DNA from: Nostocales cyanobacterium LEGE 11386
Lineage (GTDB): Bacteria > Cyanobacteriota > Cyanobacteriia > Cyanobacteriales > Nostocaceae
DNA length: 64,000 bases
Assembly: GCA_015207155.1 (NCBI GenBank)
Contig: JADEXK010000031.1
Coordinates: forward strand, 1 to 64,000
Reading direction: 5' to 3'
The notes under the pieces are model-generated. The model saw only the letters and a program-made list of their open reading frames with translations. It did not search any database and was not told where the DNA came from. How positions within the stretch are numbered: position 1 is the first letter of the stretch; each line of letters opens with the position of its first letter. A program made the position numbers and the translations under genes. Below, in pieces: positions 1-9,697 of this stretch.

Positions 1-34
1 CCCCCACTCCCTCACTCCCCCACTCCCCACACTC
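1..34. repeat. C-rich low-complexity tract (CCCACTCCCT-type)
   Basis: The first 34 bases are iterations of CCCCCACTCCCTCACT. A reverse-oriented tract of the same kind (GGGAGTGAGGGAGTGGGGGAG) lies at 4134-4161, so the two genes between are flanked by inverted copies. Such tracts are common intergenic filler in Nostoc-like genomes; no function is assigned. Confidence 0.7.
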
Positions 35-1375
35 ATGTCTACCATCCGTCCTGCCCAAATCACCAAAGTTATCCCCAACTCTATAGCCGCAGAAATTGGC
101 TTTGAACCGGGGGATGCGATCGTTGCGATTAATGGCACACATCCCCGTGATTTAATTGATTATCAATTTTTATGTGCTGATGAAATTCTCGAACTAGAAG
201 TTTTAGACGCAACTGGAAAAACTCATCACGTTGAAATTGAAAAAGACTATGACGAAGACCTGGGGTTGGAATTTGCAACTGCTCTATTTGATGGGTTAAT
301 TCAGTGCAATAATCGCTGTCCGTTTTGCTTTATCGACCAACAGCCACCTGGTAAGCGTTCCAGTTTGTACTTAAAAGACGATGATTACCGTCTCAGCTTT
401 TTGTATGGTTCCTACTTAACCCTGACTAACTTGCCAGAGAGAGAATGGCAGCGTATTGAACAGATGCGTTTGTCTCCCTTATTCGTTTCTGTTCATGCTA
501 CAGAACCAGAAATTAGAATTAGACTGCTGAAAAATCAGCGTGCAGGACAAATCTTGCAACAAATTAAATGGTTTCAAGAGCGACGGCTACAAATTCACGC
601 TCAAGTAGTTGTGTGTCCTGGTATAAATGATGGCAAGCACCTGGAACAAACCTTAAGAGATTTAGCGTCATTTTATACTGGTGAAGTGCCTGCGATCGCA
701 TCAGTGGCAGTAGTGCCGGTGGGCTTGACGCGATTTCGCCCAGAAAAAGATGAACTCATACCCGTAACTAAGGAAAAAGCTCAAGAAGTAATTTCTCAAG
801 TAAAACAACTCTCCCAACAATTTCGCCAACAATTCGGTTCCGGCTTTGCTTGGTTAGCCGATGAATGGTTTTTGATTGCAGGTGAAGAATTGCCCAGTGA
901 AGCGGAATATGAAGAATATCCGCAAATTGATAACGGGGTGGGTTCCATTCGTTTATTTATCAAGCAATTTGCATCTACTGCCGCAGAATTATTACCGCCA
1001 AAGCTATATCATCAGAAAAAATTAACTTGGGTAGTTGGTAATGCAGTAGAAAAGGCATTTCAACCCATTCTCAAACGCTTGAATGCTGTTGAGGGTTTAG
1101 AAGTAAATATGCAGGCTTTATGTAGTGATTACTGGGGACAAAATATTAGTGTCACGGGATTACTTACTGGTCATGATTTACTTTTAAATCTTCAAGGGCA
1201 AGATTTAGGCGAGGGAATTTTGCTGCCAAAAGTTATGTTAAAACATGGTGAATTACTATTTTTAGATGACATGAGTATTGCAGAAGTAGCCGACAAACTA
1301 AATACCAAAATCCTTCCAGTTGCTGGCGTTGAGGAATTAATTAAGGCTTGTATTGCTGAACTTGTTCTTGTTTAA
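35..1375 (+). CDS. DUF512 family protein (PDZ + radical-SAM-like, cyanobacterial oxidoreductase-like)
   Basis: A 446-residue protein with an N-terminal PDZ-like segment (about residues 5-65, starting IRPAQITKVIPNSIAAEIGF) followed by a cysteine cluster C91-x3-C95-x2-C98, typical of a 4Fe-4S cluster bound in radical-SAM-like proteins, and a DUF512 C-terminal half. Full-length members in cyanobacteria are about this size, so it looks intact. The family is annotated as a putative Fe-S oxidoreductase; its substrate is not known. The ATG at 35 lies directly behind a C-rich low-complexity stretch and has no clear Shine-Dalgarno, but the PDZ homology begins at once, which supports this start. It is followed 96 bp later by a secreted hydrolase gene on the same strand. 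Confidence 0.85.
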   Translation: MSTIRPAQITKVIPNSIAAEIGFEPGDAIVAINGTHPRDLIDYQFLCADEILELEVLDATGKTHHVEIEKDYDEDLGLEFATALFDGLIQCNNRCPFCFIDQQPPGKRSSLYLKDDDYRLSFLYGSYLTLTNLPEREWQRIEQMRLSPLFVSVHATEPEIRIRLLKNQRAGQILQQIKWFQERRLQIHAQVVVCPGINDGKHLEQTLRDLASFYTGEVPAIASVAVVPVGLTRFRPEKDELIPVTKEKAQEVISQVKQLSQQFRQQFGSGFAWLADEWFLIAGEELPSEAEYEEYPQIDNGVGSIRLFIKQFASTAAELLPPKLYHQKKLTWVVGNAVEKAFQPILKRLNAVEGLEVNMQALCSDYWGQNISVTGLLTGHDLLLNLQGQDLGEGILLPKVMLKHGELLFLDDMSIAEVADKLNTKILPVAGVEELIKACIAELVLV

Positions 1376-1471
1376 TTAGTAAATATCAGTTGTTTTTCGG
1401 AGGTAATTTATTGATATGTTGATTGATAAATGAAATAAGCTATTGTCAATAATCGATTGAGGAGTGATTAA

Positions 1472-4129
1472 GTGAAGAATCAGGATAAATGCCATAAAAA
1501 AATCATCAAAGCTGGATTCTTCATTTTCACTTTTAAATTTTTAGTTTTTAATTTCTTGAGTATTTTGCCAGCCAAAGCGGCGACTGAAGAACCTGTATTG
1601 AGTGTGGTGCAGAGCCAAGAAAATCAGCAGCAATGGGCAGAAATTACCAAGCGGTTGCAAGCAATAGATGTGAAGTATTGCGTCATTGGGCTAGCTGATG
1701 TCAAGAGTGCCGCAGATTGGGGCGATCGCCGGGTATTATTTTTGCCCAATATCGAAACATTAACACCAGCCCAAGCGATCGCCCTAGAGACGTGGATGAG
1801 CAAAGGCGGAAACTTAATTGCTAGTGGCCCTGTAGGTAGTTTATCAGCGCCTGGAGTCCGCCAGTTGATGCGATCGCTCTTGGGCAGTTATTGGGGATTC
1901 AGCCTCAATCAGACACAGCAGATGTCACCCTCAAAAACCAAGAGCCAGGAATGGACTAACCAAAATGGACTTTTTGGTAAGGTACATGGCGGTGTGTTGA
2001 TTCCCAATGATGTTGCAGCTCAAGCCGTTGCTGTATGGAATTCCCCAGATAATCCCGCCGCAGTAGTCACAACAAAGCGTTCCACCTTATTGGGTTGGCG
2101 TTGGGGAACAAATACAGCTTCCGCCGCAGATTTAGATAGTACCTGGTTAAAAACTGCCCTGAATCGTCATTTATCAGCATCCTCAAATAACAAAAAAAAG
2201 GTAGAAGGAGCTTCCTCACACTGTTCTACATCAGTAGCAGCTGCTCCCCCATCTCCCACCTTGCGGTCAGCCGCTATCGCCTCTACATCTCCCCCATCTG
2301 CCGACGAAATCGACCAACTAGAACAAACAGTACGCTTGGATGTTGCCCCCAACTCCAATGCACCAATTAATAATAATGAAGCGATCGCTCTCCAACAAGA
2401 GCTTGAAAGTTTAATTGGTCGGGTGGAAAGTGCCCATTTAGCTGCATTAGCCTATGCTGCGAGTAGTGGTGAAACCGTTACTAGGAACCCATCTCTCAAG
2501 GGAGAACAGGGGCAATTAGCCTCAAACAGAGTCAGACGAGAAACTTCTAGTAAAGAGCAAGCCATAGCACAAGCCAAGGTAGTCGCCCAGAATTTACCTC
2601 AGTTGATTGCTCAAAAAAATTATGCTTTAGCTCGTCAACAGTGGTTAGCAACAAAGGCGAATTTATGGAAACAATTTCCTGTAAATCGCAGATTAGCTCA
2701 GGCAGAAATTCGGGCTGTGTGGTTAGACCGGGGGACAATTGTCAAGGCTGGTAGTGAAAAAGAACTAGCCAAAATTTTTGATCGGCTGGCACAATCCGGG
2801 ATTAACACCGTCTTTTTTGAAACTGTCAATGCTGGTTACACTATCTATCCCAGCCAGGTTGCACCCCAGCCAAACCCTTTGATTCGCGGCTGGGACCCGT
2901 TGGCAACTGGGGTAAAATTAGCCCATGAACGGGGTATGGAATTACACGCTTGGGTTTGGGTTTTTGCTGCTGGTAACCAACGTCATAATGAGCTGATTAA
3001 TCTCAATTCTCATTATCCAGGCCCAGTGCTGGCGGCTAATCCTGATTGGGCAAACTATGATCACCAGGGTAAGATGATTCCTGCTGGTCAAACTAAGCCC
3101 TTCTACGACCCAGCTAATCCCGAATTACGGCAATACTTACTGAAGCTGTATGAAGAAATTGCCACCCGCTATCAAGTTGATGGTATACAGCTAGATTACA
3201 TTCGCTATCCCTTCCAAGACCCATTTGCTGGCAGAATTTACGGCTACGGTAAAGCCGCAAGAGCGCAATTTCAACAATTGCATGGCATAGATCCAGTCAA
3301 TATTTCTCCCAATCAACGAGATTTATGGCAAAAATGGACGGCATTTCGCACCCAGCAAGTTGATAGCTTTGTTGCTCAAGTTTCACAGCAATTACGACAA
3401 AAGCGGCCAAATTTGATTCTTTCAGTTGCTGTATTTCCTCTGCCAGAAATAGAACGTATTCAAAAACTGCAACAGCATTGGGAAGTTTGGGCAAGACGAG
3501 GAGATATAGATTTAATTGTACCCATGACTTATGCCCAAGATACTCCTCGTTTTCAAAGACTAGCCCAACCTTGGATAGCTTCTACACAATTAGGTTCTAC
3601 CTTGTTGCTGCCAGGTATTCGCTTACTTTCCTTACCCACAGTCGGAGCCTTTGATCAACTACAACTAATTAGAGATTTACCAGTTAGTGGTTATGCACTA
3701 TTTGCCGCCGAAAATTTTAATAACGAGCTACAAACAATCTTAAGTAGCACCCAAGGCAAGATTCTATCTGCAACTAGTGAACCTATTCCTCACAGCCAGC
3801 CTTTTAAAACTGCTGCTGTCCGTTACACGGCTCTACAAGGGGAATGGCAGTTAGTTTTACAAAACGACCAACTACAAATGCCTGCTACCACAATTTCTGA
3901 TTTTAATCAGCAGGTAGAAGTGGTACAAAATACTTTAAATCAGTTGGCAACTTCACCTTCTGCGAGTAATTTAATAGCTGCCAGAGCAACACTAGCTCGG
4001 TTCCAGTCTCAATTTCGCATATGGATGCGCCAAAAAGCTACGGACAATCCCTATCAAGTCAAAGCCTGGGAAAATCGTCTCACAACCATAGAAAGGCTAT
4101 TGCGTTATGGTGAACGGCGGTTGCGTTAA
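1472..4129 (+). CDS. secreted glycoside-hydrolase-like protein (GHL10/DUF187 family)
   Basis: An 885-residue exported protein. It starts with GTG at 1472 preceded by GGAG at 1461-1464. The N-terminus has a basic region and a long hydrophobic stretch ending near AKA-A (about residue 36), a signal peptide. The central part, from about residue 415 (AEIRAVWLDRGTIVKAG) to about 750, matches the GHL10/DUF187 putative TIM-barrel hydrolases, with features such as HAWVWVFAAG and DGIQLDYIRYP. Residues of about 250-300 are a Ser/Pro/Ala-rich linker, and the C-terminal about 130 residues are helical. The usual proposal is cleavage of cell-wall or extracellular glycans in the periplasm; the substrate is not known. 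It is the last gene of a two-gene block on the plus strand. Confidence 0.82.
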   Translation: MKNQDKCHKKIIKAGFFIFTFKFLVFNFLSILPAKAATEEPVLSVVQSQENQQQWAEITKRLQAIDVKYCVIGLADVKSAADWGDRRVLFLPNIETLTPAQAIALETWMSKGGNLIASGPVGSLSAPGVRQLMRSLLGSYWGFSLNQTQQMSPSKTKSQEWTNQNGLFGKVHGGVLIPNDVAAQAVAVWNSPDNPAAVVTTKRSTLLGWRWGTNTASAADLDSTWLKTALNRHLSASSNNKKKVEGASSHCSTSVAAAPPSPTLRSAAIASTSPPSADEIDQLEQTVRLDVAPNSNAPINNNEAIALQQELESLIGRVESAHLAALAYAASSGETVTRNPSLKGEQGQLASNRVRRETSSKEQAIAQAKVVAQNLPQLIAQKNYALARQQWLATKANLWKQFPVNRRLAQAEIRAVWLDRGTIVKAGSEKELAKIFDRLAQSGINTVFFETVNAGYTIYPSQVAPQPNPLIRGWDPLATGVKLAHERGMELHAWVWVFAAGNQRHNELINLNSHYPGPVLAANPDWANYDHQGKMIPAGQTKPFYDPANPELRQYLLKLYEEIATRYQVDGIQLDYIRYPFQDPFAGRIYGYGKAARAQFQQLHGIDPVNISPNQRDLWQKWTAFRTQQVDSFVAQVSQQLRQKRPNLILSVAVFPLPEIERIQKLQQHWEVWARRGDIDLIVPMTYAQDTPRFQRLAQPWIASTQLGSTLLLPGIRLLSLPTVGAFDQLQLIRDLPVSGYALFAAENFNNELQTILSSTQGKILSATSEPIPHSQPFKTAAVRYTALQGEWQLVLQNDQLQMPATTISDFNQQVEVVQNTLNQLATSPSASNLIAARATLARFQSQFRIWMRQKATDNPYQVKAWENRLTTIERLLRYGERRLR

Positions 4130-4133
4130 ATAG

Positions 4134-4161
4134 TGGGGAGTGAGGGAGTGGGGGAGTGAGG
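4134..4161. repeat. G-rich low-complexity tract, inverted relative to the tract at 1-34
   Basis: GGGGAGTGAGGGAGTGGGGGAGTGAGGG just after the stop of the hydrolase gene. It is the reverse-complement type of the tract at the start of the window. The rest of the 250-bp gap to 4381 is AT-rich with no recognisable site. Confidence 0.6.
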
Positions 4162-4381
4162 GAGAATTATAGAAGTAATTTCACCCCATTCCCTATTCCC
4201 ATAATTCCATTGGGTTTATACAACTTAATATTAGGATTTCTTCATACAAAATTCACAGTAGATTTATAGTTTTTCTAATTTGAAACATTATTATTCAGCT
4301 TGCAGCAAAATATTAGAAGATATTTAAATAAATAACTGCTTTAAATAACTATTTTTTGACAATAGCTATCATAATCATCCT

Positions 4382-7300
4382 ATGCAAGCTTTACCTCAGC
4401 TTCTCTGGCAACTTGGTATAAAGTCAATAATTGACTTCTCGCCACTGACGGTTAAGCCGGAAACATCAGTATCAGACGCGATCGCACTCATGGCAAATTA
4501 TGGTGTTAGTGTCTTGGTGGTGTCGGTTTCACGGGTAGTAGGGTGGTTGACACAGAAAGATGTAGTACGGCTTTTAGCTGCTGGGATTGACTTTAAAACA
4601 ACCCAGATTGCTGAAGTTATGCATACTTCAGTAATTATACTGAAACTTGCGGAATTTGAAAATATAACAACAGTACTTTCACTATTGCGTCAGAACCAAT
4701 TGGACATATTGCCAGTTATCGATGAGCAAGGTCAACTTGTGGGGACAGTAACACCCGCAAGTATTTGTCGAGCGCTAGCAGAACCAGTGGAGGAGACTAA
4801 AGGTGAATACTCACAAACTCAAGCAGAACGACTGCGTTTGCTAGAGTCAGCAGTGGTAAATGCCAACGACGCTATTGTAATTACCAAAGCTGATGCGTTA
4901 GATGAACCATTTGGCCCACAAATAGTTTATGTTAATGCAGCCTTTACCAAGATGTCTGGTTACACATCTGGTGAAGTGATTGGCAAAACACCGCGTATTT
5001 TACAGGGTGAGCTAACTTCTCGCACCCAACTAAATAGAATTCGCGTAGCACTGCAAAGTGGTTTGCCTATCAGGACAGAATTAATTAATTACCACAAAGA
5101 TGGTTCTACATACTGGATTGAGGTGAACGTAGTCCCCATACAAAATCCAGAGGGAAAAATTACTCATTTTGTATCTGTGCAGCGAAATATCAGCGAGTGT
5201 AAACGCAATCAAGAGGCAATTAGGTGGAGTGAAGAGCTATTTCGGCAAGTCACAGAAAATATTCCGCAAGTGTTTTTTGTGCGAGATGCTAGAGAGCATA
5301 AACTCTATTATGTCAGCCCAGCTTACGAACAAATTTGGGGTAGAAGTCGCGATCGCCTTTACAAAAATTTACGAGAAAATCTGCTTGATTCTATCCATCC
5401 ACTAGACCGCGATCGCTACGTGGCAGCTTTAGATAATTTATTAGTAAGTAAGTATTCCTACATAGAATATCGCATTGTCCGACCCGGCGGCGAGGTGCGG
5501 TGGATTTGTGCAAAAACTTTTCCTGTCAACAACGAACAAGGAGAAGTTTACCGCTTCGCTGGCATTGCCGAAGATGTCACCGAACTTAAGCAGGCACAGG
5601 CGGCTCTCAAGCAGGCAAACCAAGAGCTAGAAATGCGCGTAACTGAACGAACCCATGCTTTAACTCAAGTTAATCAGCAGCTAATATCGGAGATTGCTGA
5701 ACGCCAAATTAGCGAAGAGCGTCTTCGCTTTTTGGCAGAATCCATTCCCCAACATGTTTGGATTGCTGATGCCAACGGTAATCTTGAATACATTAACCAA
5801 CGCGCGCTTGACTACTTTTGTTGCACCCTAGAACAAATTTTAGGTTGGGAATGGGAGCAATGGATACATCCAGAAGATTTGCCGAGTTGTCTGTCTTGCT
5901 GGCGCGAATCTTTAGCTACAGGCCAACCTTATGAAATTGAGTTTCGCGGACTCAGAGGAACTGACAAAACCTATCGCTGGCATTTAGTACGTGCTTTGCC
6001 TCTGCGTAATCAACAAGGTAAAATTATCAATTGGTTTGGTACGAATACTGACATAGACGATCGCGTGTCCGCAGAAATTGCCTTACGCGAAACTCAACAA
6101 CAGTTACAGGCGATTTTAGATAATTCTTCGGCGGTAATTTATGTAGTAGACACCCAAAATAGATACTTACTGATCAACCGCCAGTATGAACGGCTATTTA
6201 ATATCACTCAAGACCAAATCATCGGTAAAACTGTGTACGATATTTGGCCTCACGATCTTGCTGATGGGTTTGCAACTAATAACCTGAAAGTAATTGCTAG
6301 TGGACTTACCTTAGAAACCGAAGCAGTTTTACCTGCAAATGATGAATTACAAACTTACCTATCTGCCAAATTTCCCTTAAAAGATGCCAATGGCGTTCCT
6401 TATGCTGTTGGTGGTATTGCCACTAACATTACAGAACGCAAATTAGCAGAAGAATCACTACTACGCTTTCATAAAGCCATAGAAAGCACGAGTGATGCCA
6501 TTGCGATTGGAGATATTACAGGTGCAGCTATCTACATTAACCCAGCATTTATTGAACTATATGAGTACAGCTTGGAAGACTTACAGACTGCTCACGGAGA
6601 AGCGGTAATTTTTAAATATTTAACAGAGTATCAACAGATACATAATATTATTATCAGTGGTCGATCATGGCGTGGTGAAGTGACAATGCGAGCATGTAGT
6701 GGTCGCATTGTCCAAGTTTACCTCCGCTCTGATGCCATTAAAGATGCCACAGGTAAAATTGTCGGTACAGTCTGCATCCATACAGATATTACGCAGCAAA
6801 AACGAGTTGAAGAAGGTTTAAGATTGCGCGATCGCGCGATCGCGGCTAGCAGTAATGGCATTATTATTGCTGATGCCACTATCCCCAATGGGCCAATTAT
6901 CTATGTCAATCCTGCCTTTGAGCGCATGACTGGTTACTGTGCTGCGGAGGTCATCGGGCAAAATTTTCATTCGTTCCAAAGTGCTGATATCAATCAATCA
7001 GGGTTACAAGAACTCAATGCAGCCATGCAAGCAGGAAGAGACTGCACCATCACTTTACGCAACTACCGTAAAGATGGCAGCCTGTTGTGGAATGAGTTAA
7101 ATATTTCTCCCGTTTATGATGTTGCTGGCAAACTTACCCACTACATCGGCATTCAAACAGATATCACTGAGCGTAAGCAGGCAGAAACGGCCTTACTGGT
7201 GAGCCAACAACGATTACAATATCTACTTTCTTCCAGTCCAGCAGTGATTTATACAGCCAAAACTTCCGGTACCTTTGGTGGTACTTTCATCAGTGACAAT

Positions 7301-8299
7301 ATTACCGCCATGATGGGATATGCAGCCTGGGAAATATCAGAAGATGCTAATTTTTGGGCGAATCATATCCACCCAGAAGATTTGTCATATGTATTTGCTG
7401 AACTTGCCAAAGTATTAGAGAAAGAGCATTACACTTTGGAATATCGCTTTTTACATCAAGACGGTACTTATCGTTGGCTATATGACAAAGGTCAGCTAGT
7501 ACGCGATGAAACTGGCAACCCATTGGAATTGGTGGGTTACTTAGCAGATATCACAGATCGCAAGCAATTAGAAGAAGAATTGAAAGTAGCACTAGAAAAA
7601 GAAAAAGAACTTAACGAACTCAAATCCCGCTTTGTCTCCATGACTTCCCACGAATTCCGCACGCCGTTAAGTACTATCCTTTCTTCTTCGGAATTACTAG
7701 AACATTACCGTCACAAATGGACAGAAGAAAAACAACTCACTCACCTGCATCGCATTCAGGCTGCTGTTAAGCGGATGACGGAAATGTTAAATGATGTGTT
7801 GGTAATTGGCAAGGCAGAAGCGGGAAAACTGGAGTTTAGGCCGACGTTCTTCGATTTGGTCGAGTATTGTCGTTCTTTGTTGGAAGAAGTACAACTGAAT
7901 CAAAGTAATAGATGTGTAATTTATTTTACTAGCCAACATAAATCTATGTCATGCTGCATGGATGACAAGTTGCTAGGGCATATTCTCAGTAACTTACTGT
8001 CGAATGCAATCAAGTACTCTCCGAATCAAAGTACTGTTAAGTTTACTCTTGCTTGTCAGGATGAACAGGTAGTATTAGAAATTCAAGATCGAGGAATTGG
8101 CATTCCCGAAGAAGACCTACCACACTTGTTTGAAACTTTTCATCGCGCCAGAAATGTTGGCAACATCCTAGGAACTGGATTAGGACTGGCGATTGTGAAA
8201 AAGTGCGTAGATCTACACCAGGGTAAAATTGCTGTTACCAGCCAAATAGGAGTGGGTACAGTGTTTACTGTGACTCTGCCGTTACATAACCCGATATAA
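4382..8299 (+). CDS. CBS-PAS multi-sensor histidine kinase
   Basis: A 1305-residue soluble sensor kinase with no membrane segments. The N-terminus carries a CBS pair (about residues 20-130, with VSDAIALMANYGVSVLVVS). Seven PAS/PAC units follow from about residue 150 to 1060, each closing with a typical D-I-T/S-E-R-K-like boundary. The HisKA domain has the phospho-acceptor His1090 in SMTSHEFRTPL, and the HATPase domain has an N box (NLLSNAIKYSPN), G1 (DRGIGI) and G2 (GTGLGLAIVKK). CBS pairs usually bind adenine nucleotides, so energy state may be one input and the PAS units others. The receiver-EAL gene starts only 13 bp downstream, so the two are probably cotranscribed and form a phosphorelay. 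The signals sensed cannot be read from the sequence. Confidence 0.93.
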   Translation: MQALPQLLWQLGIKSIIDFSPLTVKPETSVSDAIALMANYGVSVLVVSVSRVVGWLTQKDVVRLLAAGIDFKTTQIAEVMHTSVIILKLAEFENITTVLSLLRQNQLDILPVIDEQGQLVGTVTPASICRALAEPVEETKGEYSQTQAERLRLLESAVVNANDAIVITKADALDEPFGPQIVYVNAAFTKMSGYTSGEVIGKTPRILQGELTSRTQLNRIRVALQSGLPIRTELINYHKDGSTYWIEVNVVPIQNPEGKITHFVSVQRNISECKRNQEAIRWSEELFRQVTENIPQVFFVRDAREHKLYYVSPAYEQIWGRSRDRLYKNLRENLLDSIHPLDRDRYVAALDNLLVSKYSYIEYRIVRPGGEVRWICAKTFPVNNEQGEVYRFAGIAEDVTELKQAQAALKQANQELEMRVTERTHALTQVNQQLISEIAERQISEERLRFLAESIPQHVWIADANGNLEYINQRALDYFCCTLEQILGWEWEQWIHPEDLPSCLSCWRESLATGQPYEIEFRGLRGTDKTYRWHLVRALPLRNQQGKIINWFGTNTDIDDRVSAEIALRETQQQLQAILDNSSAVIYVVDTQNRYLLINRQYERLFNITQDQIIGKTVYDIWPHDLADGFATNNLKVIASGLTLETEAVLPANDELQTYLSAKFPLKDANGVPYAVGGIATNITERKLAEESLLRFHKAIESTSDAIAIGDITGAAIYINPAFIELYEYSLEDLQTAHGEAVIFKYLTEYQQIHNIIISGRSWRGEVTMRACSGRIVQVYLRSDAIKDATGKIVGTVCIHTDITQQKRVEEGLRLRDRAIAASSNGIIIADATIPNGPIIYVNPAFERMTGYCAAEVIGQNFHSFQSADINQSGLQELNAAMQAGRDCTITLRNYRKDGSLLWNELNISPVYDVAGKLTHYIGIQTDITERKQAETALLVSQQRLQYLLSSSPAVIYTAKTSGTFGGTFISDNITAMMGYAAWEISEDANFWANHIHPEDLSYVFAELAKVLEKEHYTLEYRFLHQDGTYRWLYDKGQLVRDETGNPLELVGYLADITDRKQLEEELKVALEKEKELNELKSRFVSMTSHEFRTPLSTILSSSELLEHYRHKWTEEKQLTHLHRIQAAVKRMTEMLNDVLVIGKAEAGKLEFRPTFFDLVEYCRSLLEEVQLNQSNRCVIYFTSQHKSMSCCMDDKLLGHILSNLLSNAIKYSPNQSTVKFTLACQDEQVVLEIQDRGIGIPEEDLPHLFETFHRARNVGNILGTGLGLAIVKKCVDLHQGKIAVTSQIGVGTVFTVTLPLHNPI

Positions 8300-8312
8300 A
8301 CTGAGGTAAAAA

Positions 8313-9524
8313 ATGACCAAAATTCTAGTTATTGAAGATGAAGAATCAGTACGCGAAAACCTATTAGATTTGCTAGAAGCCGAGGATTTTGAGACTATTA
8401 CAGCTGCTAATGGCAAAATTGGCATAAATTTGGCTATATCTACAGTGCCTGACTTAATATTATGCGATATGATGATGCCGGAAATGGACGGTTACAGCGT
8501 ATTAACAGCACTGCGCCAAGAACCTTTAACAGCAACAATTCCGTTTATTTTTTTAACTGCTAAATCTGCCAAAGCCGATTTTCGCCAAGGTATGGATATG
8601 GGTGCAGATGATTATCTGACTAAGCCATTCACTCGTGCTGAACTGTTAAGTGCAATCATGAATCGTTTAGAAAGACAAGCTACTTTAAAAAAGTATTTGT
8701 CCAATCAAACTGCAATTAAAACTTTATCTCCGAAAATGCAGTTGCTAGAAATGAACTTACACCGAGTTGTTCAACAGCAAAAATTTCAAGAATTTGAGGT
8801 TTATTATCAACCAATTGTTAATATTGCTTCTGGAAAAATAATTGCTGCTGAAAGTTTATTGCGTTGGCATAGTCCGGAATTGGGTACTGTTTCTCCCACA
8901 GAGTTTATTCCGTTAGCGGAATCGACAGGTTTAATTATTCCTATTGATCAATGGGTATTAAAAAATGTCTGTGAACAAATTAAAGCCTGGCAGAATATAG
9001 GAGTTTTTTCGTTGAGAGTTGCTGTCAATATCTCAGTAATTGAATTTAATCATCCAGATTTTATCCGCAAAATACTTGAGTTTTTAAAAGTCAATAAATT
9101 GGAACCAAAATACTTAGAACTAGAACTCACCGAAAGTATGATTATGCAAAATGCCAATGGGGCGATCGCTACTATGAATGAATTGCAAAAAATGGGGGTA
9201 AGAATTGCTATTGATGACTTTGGTACAGGATATTCTTCTTTAATTTATTTAAAGAATTTACCAATTAACACATTAAAAATTGACCGCTATTTTATTCATA
9301 ATGTTGCCCAAGATTCCCAAAAATCAGCAATTACCAAAGCATTAATTGAAATGGCTCACAATTTGCATATGCAGGTAATTGCTGAAGGTGTAGAAACAGA
9401 AGCAGAACTTAATTTTTTACGCCAAAATAACTGTGATGCGATGCAAGGGTTTTTATTTAGCCGTCCATTACCAGCCGCAGAATTAGAAAATTTTTTGTGG
9501 AATAACAATCGCTTACCTGCCTAA
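8313..9524 (+). CDS. response regulator with EAL (cyclic-di-GMP phosphodiesterase) output domain
   Basis: A 403-residue protein: an N-terminal receiver domain (acidic pair E8/D9/E10, phospho-acceptor Asp52 in LCDMMMPEMDG, K in LTKPF) and a C-terminal EAL domain from about residue 155. The signature motif reads ESL (AAESLLRW) rather than EAL, but the other catalytic and metal-binding elements are there: NISVIEF, LELTESM, DDFGTGYSSL, LKIDRYF, IAEGVET and MQGFLFSRPL. By family knowledge this predicts phosphorylation-controlled hydrolysis of cyclic-di-GMP to pGpG. It sits 13 bp after the seven-PAS kinase, which is the likely phospho-donor. Confidence 0.93.
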   Translation: MTKILVIEDEESVRENLLDLLEAEDFETITAANGKIGINLAISTVPDLILCDMMMPEMDGYSVLTALRQEPLTATIPFIFLTAKSAKADFRQGMDMGADDYLTKPFTRAELLSAIMNRLERQATLKKYLSNQTAIKTLSPKMQLLEMNLHRVVQQQKFQEFEVYYQPIVNIASGKIIAAESLLRWHSPELGTVSPTEFIPLAESTGLIIPIDQWVLKNVCEQIKAWQNIGVFSLRVAVNISVIEFNHPDFIRKILEFLKVNKLEPKYLELELTESMIMQNANGAIATMNELQKMGVRIAIDDFGTGYSSLIYLKNLPINTLKIDRYFIHNVAQDSQKSAITKALIEMAHNLHMQVIAEGVETEAELNFLRQNNCDAMQGFLFSRPLPAAELENFLWNNNRLPA

Positions 9525-9587
9525 AGAAGCATCTTTTAAGTAGTTTGTGATTATCTATAATTATATATAAATTTTGATATTTTTTTG

Positions 9588-9622
9588 GTAATGGTAAATC
9601 AAAAAATTCATTTAACCATTAC
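9588..9622. other. inverted repeat between two signalling genes
   Basis: GTAATGGTAAAT (9588-9599) pairs with ATTTAACCATTAC (9610-9622) around a 10-base loop, with one bulged base. It lies in a 173-bp AT-rich spacer between the receiver-EAL and the receiver-kinase genes. It could be a terminator of the first two genes or an operator; there is no strong T run directly after it. Confidence 0.4.
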
Positions 9623-9697
9623 TATATATTTAAATTTTGACACAAATTATCCTATATTATATAATTTTTCAAGTTTTATCATTCTTTTTAAGTAAAT